NCBI GenBank assembly: GCA_039800005.1
Contig: JBDLRN010000080.1
Coordinates: 1-37,452 of the forward strand
DNA: 37,452 nt
DNA from: Casp-actino8 sp039800005
GTDB taxonomy: Bacteria > Actinomycetota > Acidimicrobiia > Acidimicrobiales > Ilumatobacteraceae
Direction: 5' to 3'
Below, in pieces: positions 1 through 7,641 of the stretch (within the stretch, counting starts at the first letter, position 1; each line of letters starts with the position of its first letter). The notes beneath the pieces are model-generated. The model was not told where the DNA came from. It was given only the letters and a program-made list of their open reading frames with translations, and did no database searches. Position numbers and translations under genes: made by a program.

Positions 1-37
1 CGCAAGTTCCGCTATGCGGAACTTGCGCTACAGAGTG
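1..37. repeat. Palindromic intergenic repeat, copy 1 (cut by window start)
   Basis: CGCAAGTTCCGC (1-12) and GCGGAACTTGCG (16-27) form a perfect 12-bp stem around a TAT loop. The right side runs on into CTACAGAGTG (28-37). The 12-mer CGCTACAGAGTG (26-37) is also the right arm of the palindrome at 27634-27695, so these are two members of one family. The expected left partner (CACTCTGTAG) would lie just before base 1. It sits upstream of the M24 peptidase gene. It could be a REP-like element or a terminator of an upstream gene; no strong T-run follows. Confidence 0.6.
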
Positions 38-74
38 TGCAGTTTTGACCGGTGAGGGGCAAGCGGGGGAGGGG

Positions 75-80
75 TAATCT
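75..80 (+). promoter_or_regulatory. -10 box, TAATCT, 7 bases before ATG 88
   Basis: TAATCT matches the actinobacterial TANNNT -10 consensus and lies 7 bases from the ATG at 88, placing the transcript start at or next to the start codon. This favours ATG 88 over the upstream GTG at 52 and the downstream ATG at 142. No good -35 is seen. Confidence 0.5.
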
Positions 81-87
81 GAGGGCC

Positions 88-1248
88 ATGAGTGGGCATT
101 CGATCGTGTCATCGGCTGTCGACACTTCCTCGGCCTCGTCGATGACAGCCACCTTCCGCGATCGCCTGGCCCGTACTCGGGCCTCCATGGCCCACCAGAA
201 CGTCGACATCGTGCTCCTCTCGGTCGGCCTCGACCTGCCCTGGCTGGTCGGCTACCACGCCATGCCGCTCGAACGACTCACGATGCTCGTCGTCCCGCGT
301 GAGGGCGACGTCACCCTCGTGATCCCGCGCCTCGAAGCCCCGCGCGTGATCGAGATGCCCGACGTATTCGGACTCCGCCCCTGGAACGAGATCGACGATC
401 CGGTCGTCATCACCGCCGACCTCGTGCGCGCCCATGGTGCTCGCACGGTCGCCGTGGGCGATCAGATGTGGTCACGCTTCCTCGTCGACTTGCTGCCCCT
501 CTTGCCCGGTGTCACGTGGCGCCGCTCGGTCGACGTGCTCGGACCGCTACGCATGCGCAAGGACCCGGCCGAGATCGCCGCCCTGCGCGCCGCCGGTGCC
601 GCCGTCGATCGCATCGCCGCCGAACTGCAAGCCGGACGCATTCCGCTGGTCGGACGCACCGAGGCCGAGGTCTCGGCCGATCTGTCGGCGCGCATCCTCG
701 CCGAAGGGCACGACGTCGTGAACTTCGCCATCGTCGCCGCCGGCGAGAATGCGGCGAGTCCGCACCATCACCCGGGATCACGTGTGATCCAGCGCGACGA
801 GATCGTGCTGTGCGACTTCGGCGGCACCATGGCCGGGTACTGCAGCGACATCACGCGCTGCGTGTACACCGGGCCGATCCCCGGCGACGTCGCCGGGGCG
901 TACGCGGTGTTGAAGGAAGCGCAGGCAGCGTCGGTCGCGTCGGCCGTGGTCGGCGCGACGTGTGAGTCGGTCGATGCCGCCGCGCGCGACATCATCGCCG
1001 CGGCCGGTTACGGCGAGTGGTTCGTACATCGCACCGGACACGGCATCGGTATGGACGCCCACGAAGACCCCTACATCGTGTCGGGCAACACCCTTCCTCT
1101 CGCCGATGGTCACGCCTTCAGCATCGAACCCGGGATCTATCTCCCCGGCCGTTGGGGCATGCGTCTCGAGGACATCGTGGTGGCCACACCGAACGGGCCC
1201 GATCCGATGAACCGCGTCAACCACTCGCTGGTGGAGGTCGACGCCTGA
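88..1248 (+). CDS. M24-family metallopeptidase (Xaa-Pro aminopeptidase-like)
   Basis: Predicted cytosolic dipeptidase or aminopeptidase of the pita-bread fold, 386 residues. The N-terminal half (about 20-165) resembles the creatinase N-terminal domain and the C-terminal half is the catalytic domain. All five usual metal ligands can be placed: Asp243 and Asp254 in the DFGG...CSDITR region, His318 in HRTGHGIG, Glu347 in SIEPGIY and Glu361 in RLEDIV. A dinuclear Mn/Co/Zn site is therefore likely intact. The start at 88 follows the -10-like box. The stop codon is the loop of a 9-bp hairpin. It converges on the xdhC-like gene and shows no operon partner in the window. The exact substrate (X-Pro peptides or another) cannot be told. 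Confidence 0.85.
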   Translation: MSGHSIVSSAVDTSSASSMTATFRDRLARTRASMAHQNVDIVLLSVGLDLPWLVGYHAMPLERLTMLVVPREGDVTLVIPRLEAPRVIEMPDVFGLRPWNEIDDPVVITADLVRAHGARTVAVGDQMWSRFLVDLLPLLPGVTWRRSVDVLGPLRMRKDPAEIAALRAAGAAVDRIAAELQAGRIPLVGRTEAEVSADLSARILAEGHDVVNFAIVAAGENAASPHHHPGSRVIQRDEIVLCDFGGTMAGYCSDITRCVYTGPIPGDVAGAYAVLKEAQAASVASAVVGATCESVDAAARDIIAAAGYGEWFVHRTGHGIGMDAHEDPYIVSGNTLPLADGHAFSIEPGIYLPGRWGMRLEDIVVATPNGPDPMNRVNHSLVEVDA

Positions 1249-1257
1249 GGCGTCGAC
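1237..1257. terminator. Perfect hairpin with the stop codon as loop, convergent junction
   Basis: GTCGACGCC (1237-1245), TGA (1246-1248), GGCGTCGAC (1249-1257): a perfect 9-bp stem whose loop is the stop codon of the M24 gene. It lies between convergent genes and could end transcription from both sides. There is no T-run, so this is a structure-based guess. TCGACGCC recurs at 1268-1275 and could pair alternatively with the right arm. Confidence 0.45.
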
Positions 1258-1274
1258 ACTGAGCATCTCGACGC

Positions 1275-2087
1275 CTAGCTGTGAATCGAACCCGAGGTGT
1301 CGCGCAGGCTGGTCGCACTGTGACCGGTGCGTCGCGCAATGATCTCGGCGCAGATCGCCACCGCCGTCTCCTCCGGAGTGCGACCACCAAGGTCGAGTCC
1401 GATCGGTGACATGAGGCGGGCAAGATCGGTCGGATCGCCCACACCCACTTCGGCCAGGCGTTCGAGCCGTTTGGCATGGGTCTTGCGGCTGCCCATCACG
1501 CCGATGTAGCCGACCTTCGAGGCGAGGGCACCCTGTACGGCCGGCACGTCGAACTTGGGATCGTGAGTGAGAATGCACACTGCATCGCGCGGACCCAACG
1601 TGTTGCCACGGCGTTCGAACATGGGCCCGGGCCACGACACGACCACTTCGTCGGCCATCGGGAAACGACGCTTGGTGGCGAAGATCTCGCGCGCGTCGCA
1701 TACCGTGACGCGATACCCGAGCACCTTGGCGACACGTCCCAGCGCGGCCGTGAAGTCGACGGCTCCGAAGATCCACATCTGCGGCGGCGGCGAAAAACTC
1801 TCGATGAACACCGACACCGTGGGCGTGTCGACGAGATCCTCCGGAGTGGCCTGACCCTCCGGTCCGTAGTGGCGCACACCAGTGCGCCCGGCTTCGAGTT
1901 CGCCGGCGGTGTCGCGCGCCACCACGCGATCGAGATCGGGATGACCGAGTGATCCGTCGACCGTCTCGGTCTCGTTCTCGCGTACGACCATCAATTTCGA
2001 GCCGATGCCCGGACCCTCGATCACGGTGGCCAACGCCACCGGAACCTCGCGCTTCACCAGATCGCGGAAACGTCCGTAGATGCTCAT
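1275..2087 (-). CDS. XdhC family protein, Rossmann C-terminal domain
   Basis: 270 residues from ATG 2087; an in-frame upstream start at 2150 would overlap the preceding gene. XdhC proteins bind molybdenum cofactor and help its sulfuration and insertion into xanthine-dehydrogenase/CO-dehydrogenase-type enzymes. The C-terminal half shows the XdhC Rossmann region: a glycine-containing nucleotide-binding turn in MWIFGAVDFTAALGRV, a following VTVCDAR strand, and the conserved GVMGSRKTHAKRLERL motif. The N-terminal ~110 residues are not the usual XdhC/CoxI domain, which is encoded by the gene just upstream (17-base gap). Together the pair looks like one XdhC split in two. It is last in the minus-strand run MoxR-CoxE-XdhC(N)-XdhC(C). 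Confidence 0.8.
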   Translation of the reverse strand: MSIYGRFRDLVKREVPVALATVIEGPGIGSKLMVVRENETETVDGSLGHPDLDRVVARDTAGELEAGRTGVRHYGPEGQATPEDLVDTPTVSVFIESFSPPPQMWIFGAVDFTAALGRVAKVLGYRVTVCDAREIFATKRRFPMADEVVVSWPGPMFERRGNTLGPRDAVCILTHDPKFDVPAVQGALASKVGYIGVMGSRKTHAKRLERLAEVGVGDPTDLARLMSPIGLDLGGRTPEETAVAICAEIIARRTGHSATSLRDTSGSIHS

Positions 2088-2104
2088 CGGGCCACCGTCT
2101 CGGC

Positions 2105-2422
2105 TCACCAGTCGAGGGGCTCGATGAAGAGTCGGATCGTCCCGCCACACGTGAGACCCACTGCGAAGGCTTCATCGTCGCTGTAGCCGAACGACACCAT
2201 CCGACCGGGTCCGCCTTCGGCGATGATGCCGAGTGCCTCGCTCACCACGGCGCCCTCGACGCAGCCGCCACTCACCGAACCGGCTACTTCGCCGTCCTCG
2301 CTCACGGCCATCGCGGCACCGGGATCGCGAGGTCCGGAACCTTCGATCTTCACGACGCGCGCCACGGCCACCTTCTTGCCGGCCTCGCGCCAACGGTCGA
2401 TGTCGTCGATGATCTCGCGCAC
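2105..2422 (-). CDS. XdhC/CoxI N-terminal domain protein
   Basis: A 105-residue protein made only of the XdhC_CoxI domain. It carries GSGPRDPGAAMAV, SVSGGCVEGAV (a conserved Cys in an SGGC turn) and the end motif GLTCGGTIRLFIEPL. In full-length XdhC this domain precedes the Rossmann domain, which is here a separate gene directly downstream. The start is a GTG at 2422. CAGAAT lies 6 bases upstream (2429-2434 on the minus strand), a weak -10-like box that could give an internal leaderless start. Predicted role: molybdenum cofactor binding and handover during maturation of a molybdenum hydroxylase. The target enzyme is not adjacent. Confidence 0.8.
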   Translation of the reverse strand: MREIIDDIDRWREAGKKVAVARVVKIEGSGPRDPGAAMAVSEDGEVAGSVSGGCVEGAVVSEALGIIAEGGPGRMVSFGYSDDEAFAVGLTCGGTIRLFIEPLDW

Positions 2423-2467
2423 GCGTCCATTCTGCCCGGCGACGACGAAGATGACTCGTTCGGCCCC

Positions 2468-2487
2468 GACGGCCGACGACGGCCGAC
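2468..2487. repeat. Tandem 10-bp direct repeat between coxE and xdhC
   Basis: GACGGCCGAC occurs twice head to tail in the 79-bp gap between the coxE-like and xdhC-like genes. It is short, GC-rich and of uncertain meaning; replication slippage is enough to explain it. Confidence 0.35.
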
Positions 2488-2501
2488 GGCATCCGACGAC
2501 G

Positions 2502-3632
2502 TCAGCGCGCGGCGATGACCGCGGCCAGGCGTTCCATGGCGTCGATGGAGTGGCCCTCGACGAAGTCGTCGACGTGGGGGAGAGCGGCGGCCATGCCGCG
2601 GGCCAAGGGGGCGTATCCCGGTGTCACCTTCAACGGATTGACCCACACCGTGCGGAAGCTCACCCGATGCAGGCGCTGCATCTCGGTGGCCAAGACGTCG
2701 GTGTCGCCTCGGTCCCAACCGTCGGAGAGGATCACGACGATCGCGCCGCGGGCCATACCGCGCACACCCCACTCGTCGTTGAAGCGACGCAGGCAGTCTC
2801 CGAGTCGCGTGCCACCGCTCCAGTCGGCCACCCTTTCGGCCGCGCGCGCCAGAGCGCGATCGGGGTCGCGATGCGACAACTCGCGGGTCACCCGCGTGAG
2901 TCGGGTGCCGATGGCGAAAGCCTCGACCTTCTGGCGTCCGGCCACCGCGGCCTGCACGAAACGCACCAGTGCGCGTGCGTACGGCTCCATCGATCCGCTC
3001 ACGTCGAGGAGCAACACCAGACGTCGGAGTCGCTCGTCGGGTTCGAGCCAATGTCGGCGAATCGGCTCGCCTCCGGTGGCCAGGCTCGCGCGCACCGTGC
3101 GGCGTAGATCGGGGCGCGATGACGAACCCTTCACGTGACGGAACGACTGCCGCGGCGATCCGGCCAGCCTCAGGCGACTCATGATCTCGTGAGCCTCGGC
3201 CAACTCGCTCGGCGAGTAGCGAGCGAAGTCCTTGTGACGAAGGGTCTCGACGGCCGAGAAGCGCAGCGCGATCGAATCGTCGTCGAGTGCTTCGGCGTCT
3301 CCCTTGTCGTCGGACCCCGTGTCGTCATCGGAGTCGACGAGAAGGGTCACGTGCTCGAGCTCGTCGTCGACGCCCGGTTCGAGGGTGTGACGCTGCGTCC
3401 AGAAGACCGAGAAGGCCCGATCGAACAGAGCGAAGTCCTCAGGACGGCGCACCAGTGTGGCCCGCGCCGACCAATAGACGGCGTCGCGTGATTCGACACC
3501 GGTGCGACCGAGGGCCTCGATGAAGAGCAACACCGAACCGAGGGGCGTGGGTAGTCCGACACCCCGTAACACGCGGCAGAACCCGACGGCCATCTCCTCG
3601 GGAGCGGTGTGTTCGACGACGTCGGTGCTCAT
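2502..3632 (-). CDS. coxE: CoxE-like von Willebrand factor A domain protein
   Basis: 376 residues from ATG 3632; the preceding in-frame stretch is antisense to other coding sequence. CoxE proteins work with a MoxR-type AAA ATPase (CoxD) in maturing the active site of CO dehydrogenase and related molybdenum hydroxylases. The C-terminal half is a VWA domain with a complete-looking MIDAS start, Asp210-x-Ser212-x-Ser214 (LLDVSGSM), and a later SDGWDRGD segment. The N-terminal half is helical and followed by a very acidic stretch around residues 99-120 (many Asp with few hydrophobics), probably a flexible linker. It lies 19 bases downstream of the MoxR ATPase gene. The substrate enzyme cannot be named from this gene alone. 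Confidence 0.85.
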   Translation of the reverse strand: MSTDVVEHTAPEEMAVGFCRVLRGVGLPTPLGSVLLFIEALGRTGVESRDAVYWSARATLVRRPEDFALFDRAFSVFWTQRHTLEPGVDDELEHVTLLVDSDDDTGSDDKGDAEALDDDSIALRFSAVETLRHKDFARYSPSELAEAHEIMSRLRLAGSPRQSFRHVKGSSSRPDLRRTVRASLATGGEPIRRHWLEPDERLRRLVLLLDVSGSMEPYARALVRFVQAAVAGRQKVEAFAIGTRLTRVTRELSHRDPDRALARAAERVADWSGGTRLGDCLRRFNDEWGVRGMARGAIVVILSDGWDRGDTDVLATEMQRLHRVSFRTVWVNPLKVTPGYAPLARGMAAALPHVDDFVEGHSIDAMERLAAVIAAR

Positions 3633-3651
3633 GATCCGACCCGTCGTACGG

Positions 3652-4569
3652 TCAGGCCACCAGAGCGCGCTGCACAGCGGCCCGCACCAACTGGTCGAGT
3701 CCGTTGGTTTCGACGCGCTCTTGATCCTCGCGATACTTGAGCACCGCACCGAGAGTGGCGCGCACACGCGCCTCGTCGATGGCGACCGCACCGAGCCGGC
3801 CGAGCGCCGTGGCCCAGTCGATGGTCTCGGCGATGCCCGGCGGCTTGTACAGATGCAGAGCGCGCATGGCTTCGGTGGCCGCGGCCACCTGACGAGCCAA
3901 GCCCTCGCCGATCTCGGGCACGCGCCGACGCACGATCGCGACCTCGCGCTCGAACGACGGGTGTTCGACCCAGTGGTACAGGCAGCGACGCTTCAGCGCG
4001 TCGTGAACGTCGCGGGTGCGGTTGGAGGTGAGCACCACGATCGGCGGAGTCTCGGCGCGAATCGTGCCGAGTTCGGGAATGGTGACCTGGAAATCGGAGA
4101 GCACTTCGAGCAGATAGGCCTCGAACTCGTCGTCGGCGCGATCGATCTCGTCGATGAGAAGAACCGGACGCACGGGGCTCGGCGAGATGGCCCGCAGGAC
4201 GGCGCGCTTCAACAAGAACCGCTCCTGATAGAGCTCGTTCTCGAGGTGATCGGTTCCTGACGACGCGGCCTCGCCCGACGCTTCGGCGGCGCGCAGGTGG
4301 AGCAACTGACGTGAATAGTCCCAGTCGTAGACCGCCTGAGTGGCGTCGATGCCTTCGTAACACTGAAGGCGGATGAGTTCGCCGCCGGTCCAGCGGGCCA
4401 GAACCTTGGCGAGTTCGGTCTTGCCCACACCGGCTTCACCCTCGAGGAGCAGCGGCCGTTCGAGGGTGAGGGCCAGAAAGACCGCCGTCGACAGGCCGAT
4501 GTCGGCCGAATAGCCGTGCTGTTCGAGGGCCGAGGCGACCGCATCGGGGGAGAGAACCGGGTCCGACAT
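3652..4569 (-). CDS. MoxR/CoxD-type AAA+ ATPase
   Basis: 305 residues from ATG 4569; the open frame continues upstream but that part is only the antisense of the amidohydrolase gene. MoxR ATPases are chaperone-like remodelling enzymes that pair with VWA proteins, as CoxD does with CoxE. Walker A is GEAGVGKT (44-51), Walker B is LLIDEID (137-143), and a sensor-like VVLTSNRTRDVHDALKRRCLY segment follows with an arginine pair. The pairing with CoxE and XdhC points to molybdenum-hydroxylase maturation rather than methanol dehydrogenase. It is first in its operon, with TACCCT 8 bases before the ATG. It diverges from the amidohydrolase gene across 120 bp. Confidence 0.88.
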   Translation of the reverse strand: MSDPVLSPDAVASALEQHGYSADIGLSTAVFLALTLERPLLLEGEAGVGKTELAKVLARWTGGELIRLQCYEGIDATQAVYDWDYSRQLLHLRAAEASGEAASSGTDHLENELYQERFLLKRAVLRAISPSPVRPVLLIDEIDRADDEFEAYLLEVLSDFQVTIPELGTIRAETPPIVVLTSNRTRDVHDALKRRCLYHWVEHPSFEREVAIVRRRVPEIGEGLARQVAAATEAMRALHLYKPPGIAETIDWATALGRLGAVAIDEARVRATLGAVLKYREDQERVETNGLDQLVRAAVQRALVA

Positions 4570-4577
4570 CGCTCGCC

Positions 4578-4583
4578 AGGGTA
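4578..4583 (-). promoter_or_regulatory. -10 box, TACCCT, 8 bases before the MoxR ATG
   Basis: On the minus strand TACCCT is followed by 8 bases and ATG 4569, the same arrangement as several other operon-leading genes here. On the plus strand of this divergent gap, TAGATT (4639-4644) is a possible -10 for the amidohydrolase gene, which instead has a purine-rich leader. Confidence 0.45.
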
Positions 4584-4689
4584 GAGGCGAAACCGCTCGG
4601 TCGGCCCATTCGGGCCCGAAGACCGGGGCGACGCCCACTAGATTTTCCGTGTCGGACCGGGGGGTTTCGACGGGCCGAGGGGGAACGAG

Positions 4690-6435
4690 ATGTTCGATCT
4701 GATCGTCAGAGGTGGCACGGTCGTCGACGGAACCGGTGCACCGCGTCGGCAGGTCGACGTGGCGATCCGCGAGGGACGCATCGTGGAAGTGTCCGATCGC
4801 ATCGTGGGTGAGGCTCGCGAGGTGATCGACGCCACCGGTGCGATCGTCACGCCGGGTTTCGTCGACGTGCACACGCACTACGACGGACAGGTGAGTTGGG
4901 ACTCGCTGCTCGAGCCGTCGAGTTGTCACGGTGTCACAACGGTGGTCGTGGGAAACTGCGGTGTCGGATTCGCACCGGTGCGGCCCGGTCGCGAGCAATG
5001 GCTGGTGCAGTTGATGGAAGGGGTCGAGGACATCCCGGGCACTGCGCTTCACGAGGGCATCAACTGGACGTGGGAGACCTTCCCCGAGTATCTCGACGCT
5101 CTCGCGACGCGCGAGTACGCAGTCGACGTGGCGGCCTACGTCCCGCACGGCGCCGTACGCGGTTACGTGATGGGCGATCGCGGTGCACGCAACGAAGCCG
5201 CCACGCCCGACGACATCCGTGAGATGGCTCGCATCGTCGCCGAGGCGCGACGGGCCGGTGCGGTCGGCTTCTCGACCAGTCGAACCATGGGTCACCGGGC
5301 TCGCGACGGTGAACCGGTTCCCGGCACCTTCGCCGACGAGGCCGAACTCAACGCCATCGCCGACGCTCTCGTCGAAGCCGGCGGCGGAATCTTCGAGGTG
5401 GCGCCCGAAGTGCTGCCCACGGGCGGCGAGCAGCCCACCATGAGCATGGCCGAGGAACTCGAGTGGATGGCCGAGATCGCGCTGCGCACCGATCTCAAGG
5501 TGTCGTATCTGCTGTTGCAGTACGGAACGGTGCCCGATCAATGGCGCGAGTCGCTCGCCTTCAGTCGTGAGGTCATGGCCAAGGGCGGCTATCTGCGTCC
5601 GCAGGTGGCCGCGCGCGCCTTCGGCATGATGATCGGGTGGCAGGGTTATCACCCCTTCAACAAGCGGGCCACCTACATGCGTCTGGCGGCCGAACACTCG
5701 GGCGACGAATTGTTCGCGCAACTGGCGCGGCCGGAGAATCGTGAGGCGATCCTCGCCGAAGTCGACGAGCCGGCCGATCCGAACGTCCAGTTCGACGGCA
5801 TCGGCGCGTTCTTGCAGATGGCCCTCGATCAGCTCTACGTCATCGGCGCCGAATGCGATTACGAACCCACCCGCGATCGTTCGGTGACCGCACTCGCCGA
5901 GAAGTCCGGAGTCGAGCCGCTCGCCATGTGCTACGACCTGCTCAATGCCGACGGCGGACACGCCTTCCTCATGATGCCTCTCCTCAACTACGTCGGAGCG
6001 AACGAGGACGTCATTCACGAGATGCTCACCGACCCCACGACCATCAGCGGATTGAGCGACGGCGGGGCTCACGTGCGCATGATCTGCGACGCATCGATGC
6101 CCACCTACATGCTCACTCATTGGGCCCGTGATCGTCATCGTGGACCGAAGTTGAGTCTGGAGGACGCGGTTCGACTGCAGACATCGGCCACCGCCGAATT
6201 CGCCGGCTTCCACGACCGCGGCGTGATCGCGCCCGGCCGCAAAGCCGATCTCAACGTGATCGACTTCGACAATCTGAAGTTGAACTATCCGCACGCCGCC
6301 GACGATCTGCCGGCCGGTGGACGGCGACTTCTCCAGGGCGCCCAGGGCTACGTGGCCACCATCGTGAACGGAGTGGTGACTCGTCGCAACGGCGTCGACA
6401 CCGGCGCGCGCCCTGGTCGGCTCGTGCGCGCCTGA
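4690..6435 (+). CDS. Amidohydrolase, N-acyl-D-amino-acid deacylase (D-aminoacylase) family
   Basis: 581 residues, a full-length member of the D-aminoacylase branch of the metal-dependent amidohydrolases, which release D-amino acids from N-acyl derivatives. The N-terminal beta-sandwich segment MFDLIVRGGTVVDGTG is followed by VDVHTHYDGQ, whose His61 and His63 are the expected metal ligands. A late GLSDGGAHV motif supplies the usual catalytic/metal Asp. The C-terminus has the family's GRKADLNVIDFD return to the small domain. The leader carries a purine-rich GAGGGGGAACGAG before ATG, so this gene appears to have a ribosome binding site. No D-amino acid transporter is nearby, and the substrate is unknown; related enzymes act on several N-acyl or ring amides. 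Confidence 0.85.
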   Translation: MFDLIVRGGTVVDGTGAPRRQVDVAIREGRIVEVSDRIVGEAREVIDATGAIVTPGFVDVHTHYDGQVSWDSLLEPSSCHGVTTVVVGNCGVGFAPVRPGREQWLVQLMEGVEDIPGTALHEGINWTWETFPEYLDALATREYAVDVAAYVPHGAVRGYVMGDRGARNEAATPDDIREMARIVAEARRAGAVGFSTSRTMGHRARDGEPVPGTFADEAELNAIADALVEAGGGIFEVAPEVLPTGGEQPTMSMAEELEWMAEIALRTDLKVSYLLLQYGTVPDQWRESLAFSREVMAKGGYLRPQVAARAFGMMIGWQGYHPFNKRATYMRLAAEHSGDELFAQLARPENREAILAEVDEPADPNVQFDGIGAFLQMALDQLYVIGAECDYEPTRDRSVTALAEKSGVEPLAMCYDLLNADGGHAFLMMPLLNYVGANEDVIHEMLTDPTTISGLSDGGAHVRMICDASMPTYMLTHWARDRHRGPKLSLEDAVRLQTSATAEFAGFHDRGVIAPGRKADLNVIDFDNLKLNYPHAADDLPAGGRRLLQGAQGYVATIVNGVVTRRNGVDTGARPGRLVRA

Positions 6436-6441
6436 AACCAG

Positions 6442-6978
6442 TCAGCGTGCGGCGAGCAGTCGTCGCATCACGGCAAGACATTCGGCGAGATCGGGCGGAC
6501 CGTCGGGGAGCGCGTCGACCGGCCACCACCGCGCTCCCTCGGTGATCGACAACGGCGCGTCGGTGTCGCAGGTGTAGAGCCAGGCCACGTTCCAATGGCG
6601 ATGAGGCGTCGGGTTGGTCGTGTCGGTCGCGTGCACCAACGCCGGACCATCTCCGACCAGGCGTACGTCGAACGGAGTGAGGCCGGTCTCCTCCTCGAGT
6701 TCGCGACGGCCCCCCACCTCGGTCGACTCGTGGCGCTCGACGTGACCGCCGGGTGTGCTCCAGCCGAGTGTCTTGTGGCGGACGAGAACGGTCGACGTCC
6801 CGTCGGGGGAGAGGATCCACGTGGTGGCGCACACGTGACCGGGGTGGCCTGTGGTGTCGCCACCCAGGAGTCGTTCGAGTTCGGTCGAGAGTTCGTCGCG
6901 ATGCTGCAGCCGGCGCAATTCGACCGACACGACCGGCCATTCGCCGGGAACGTCGATCGTCGGATGCGGGAAGGCCAC
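6442..6978 (-). CDS. NUDIX hydrolase
   Basis: 178 residues. A complete Nudix box occupies residues 78-100: Gly78, five residues, Glu84, seven residues, then Arg-Glu-Leu-x-Glu-Glu-x-Gly-Leu. This is the Mg-binding site that cleaves nucleoside diphosphates linked to another moiety. About 50 residues precede the fold, with a GHPGHVCATTWIL entry. The GTG start (6978) is 19 bases after the folE stop, so it is probably the last gene of the folE transcript. Nudix enzymes can act on dihydroneopterin triphosphate, the product of FolE. That is an attractive but unproven link here. It converges on the amidohydrolase gene. Confidence 0.85.
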   Translation of the reverse strand: MAFPHPTIDVPGEWPVVSVELRRLQHRDELSTELERLLGGDTTGHPGHVCATTWILSPDGTSTVLVRHKTLGWSTPGGHVERHESTEVGGRRELEEETGLTPFDVRLVGDGPALVHATDTTNPTPHRHWNVAWLYTCDTDAPLSITEGARWWPVDALPDGPPDLAECLAVMRRLLAAR

Positions 6979-6997
6979 GGCGACGTTCGAAGCCGAG

Positions 6998-7600
6998 TCA
7001 GCGACCCTGAATGAAGGCCATCACTTCGGCCCGCGCCGATCCGTCGGTGCGGTAGATCCCACGCACGGCGGTGGTGACGGTCTTGGCGCCGGGCTTGCGC
7101 ACACCGCGAATCGACATGCACGAGTGCTCGGCTTCGACCACCACGAGCACGCCGACCGGATCGAGCATGTTCTGCATGGCGTCGGCGAGCTGGCTGGTGA
7201 GCCGTTCTTGCACCTGCAGTCGACGGGCGTAGCCCTCGACGAGACGAGCCAACTTCGACAGGCCTGTGAAACGTCCGGTGGTGCCGGGCAGATAAGCGAT
7301 GTGGGCGATACCGCTGAAGGGGAGCATGTGGTGCTCGCACACCGACGTGAACGGGATGTCGCGCACGAGCACCATCTCGTCGTGTTCGATCTCGAAGGTG
7401 CGCTCCAGATGATGGTCGGGGTCGTTGTTGGTGCCGTCGAGCACCTCGACCCACATGCGGGCCACGCGTCCGGGAGTGTCGAGCAGACCCTCGCGAGTCG
7501 GGTCCTCGCCGATGGCCTCGAGAAGTTCGCGCACCGCGCGTTCGGCGCGCTCGTGGTCGACCACGCGGGCCGACAGTTCGTTGGTGAGGTCGTTCGACAT
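6998..7600 (-). CDS. folE: GTP cyclohydrolase I
   Basis: 200 residues from ATG 7600, chosen because a GGAG lies just upstream; an in-frame GTG at 7615 is the alternative. It converts GTP to 7,8-dihydroneopterin triphosphate, the first step of tetrahydrofolate synthesis. The zinc site is present: Cys88 and His91 in VCEHHMLPF, and Cys161 in HSCMSIRGVRKPGAKTVT, a very conserved segment. Its length matches the bacterial type IA enzyme. It follows the thioesterase gene by 41 bases at the end of the acyl-CoA gene run and precedes a NUDIX gene. It may be co-transcribed with genes of unrelated function. Confidence 0.95.
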   Translation of the reverse strand: MSNDLTNELSARVVDHERAERAVRELLEAIGEDPTREGLLDTPGRVARMWVEVLDGTNNDPDHHLERTFEIEHDEMVLVRDIPFTSVCEHHMLPFSGIAHIAYLPGTTGRFTGLSKLARLVEGYARRLQVQERLTSQLADAMQNMLDPVGVLVVVEAEHSCMSIRGVRKPGAKTVTTAVRGIYRTDGSARAEVMAFIQGR

Positions 7601-7641
7601 GGGTCTCCGATCCACAGGGATGTCGTCAACCTATCGGTGGG

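Noticed and set aside
2350..3051. Minus-strand frames overlapping coxE and xdhC in another phase
   Set aside because: Arg/Gly-rich shadow translations; the CoxE frame with its MIDAS motif explains the region.
3652..6294. 880-codon minus-strand frame suggesting a giant fusion with the MoxR ATPase
   Set aside because: Only the part from ATG 4569 has family motifs. The rest is exactly antisense to the well-supported amidohydrolase gene and is a product of GC-rich codon bias.
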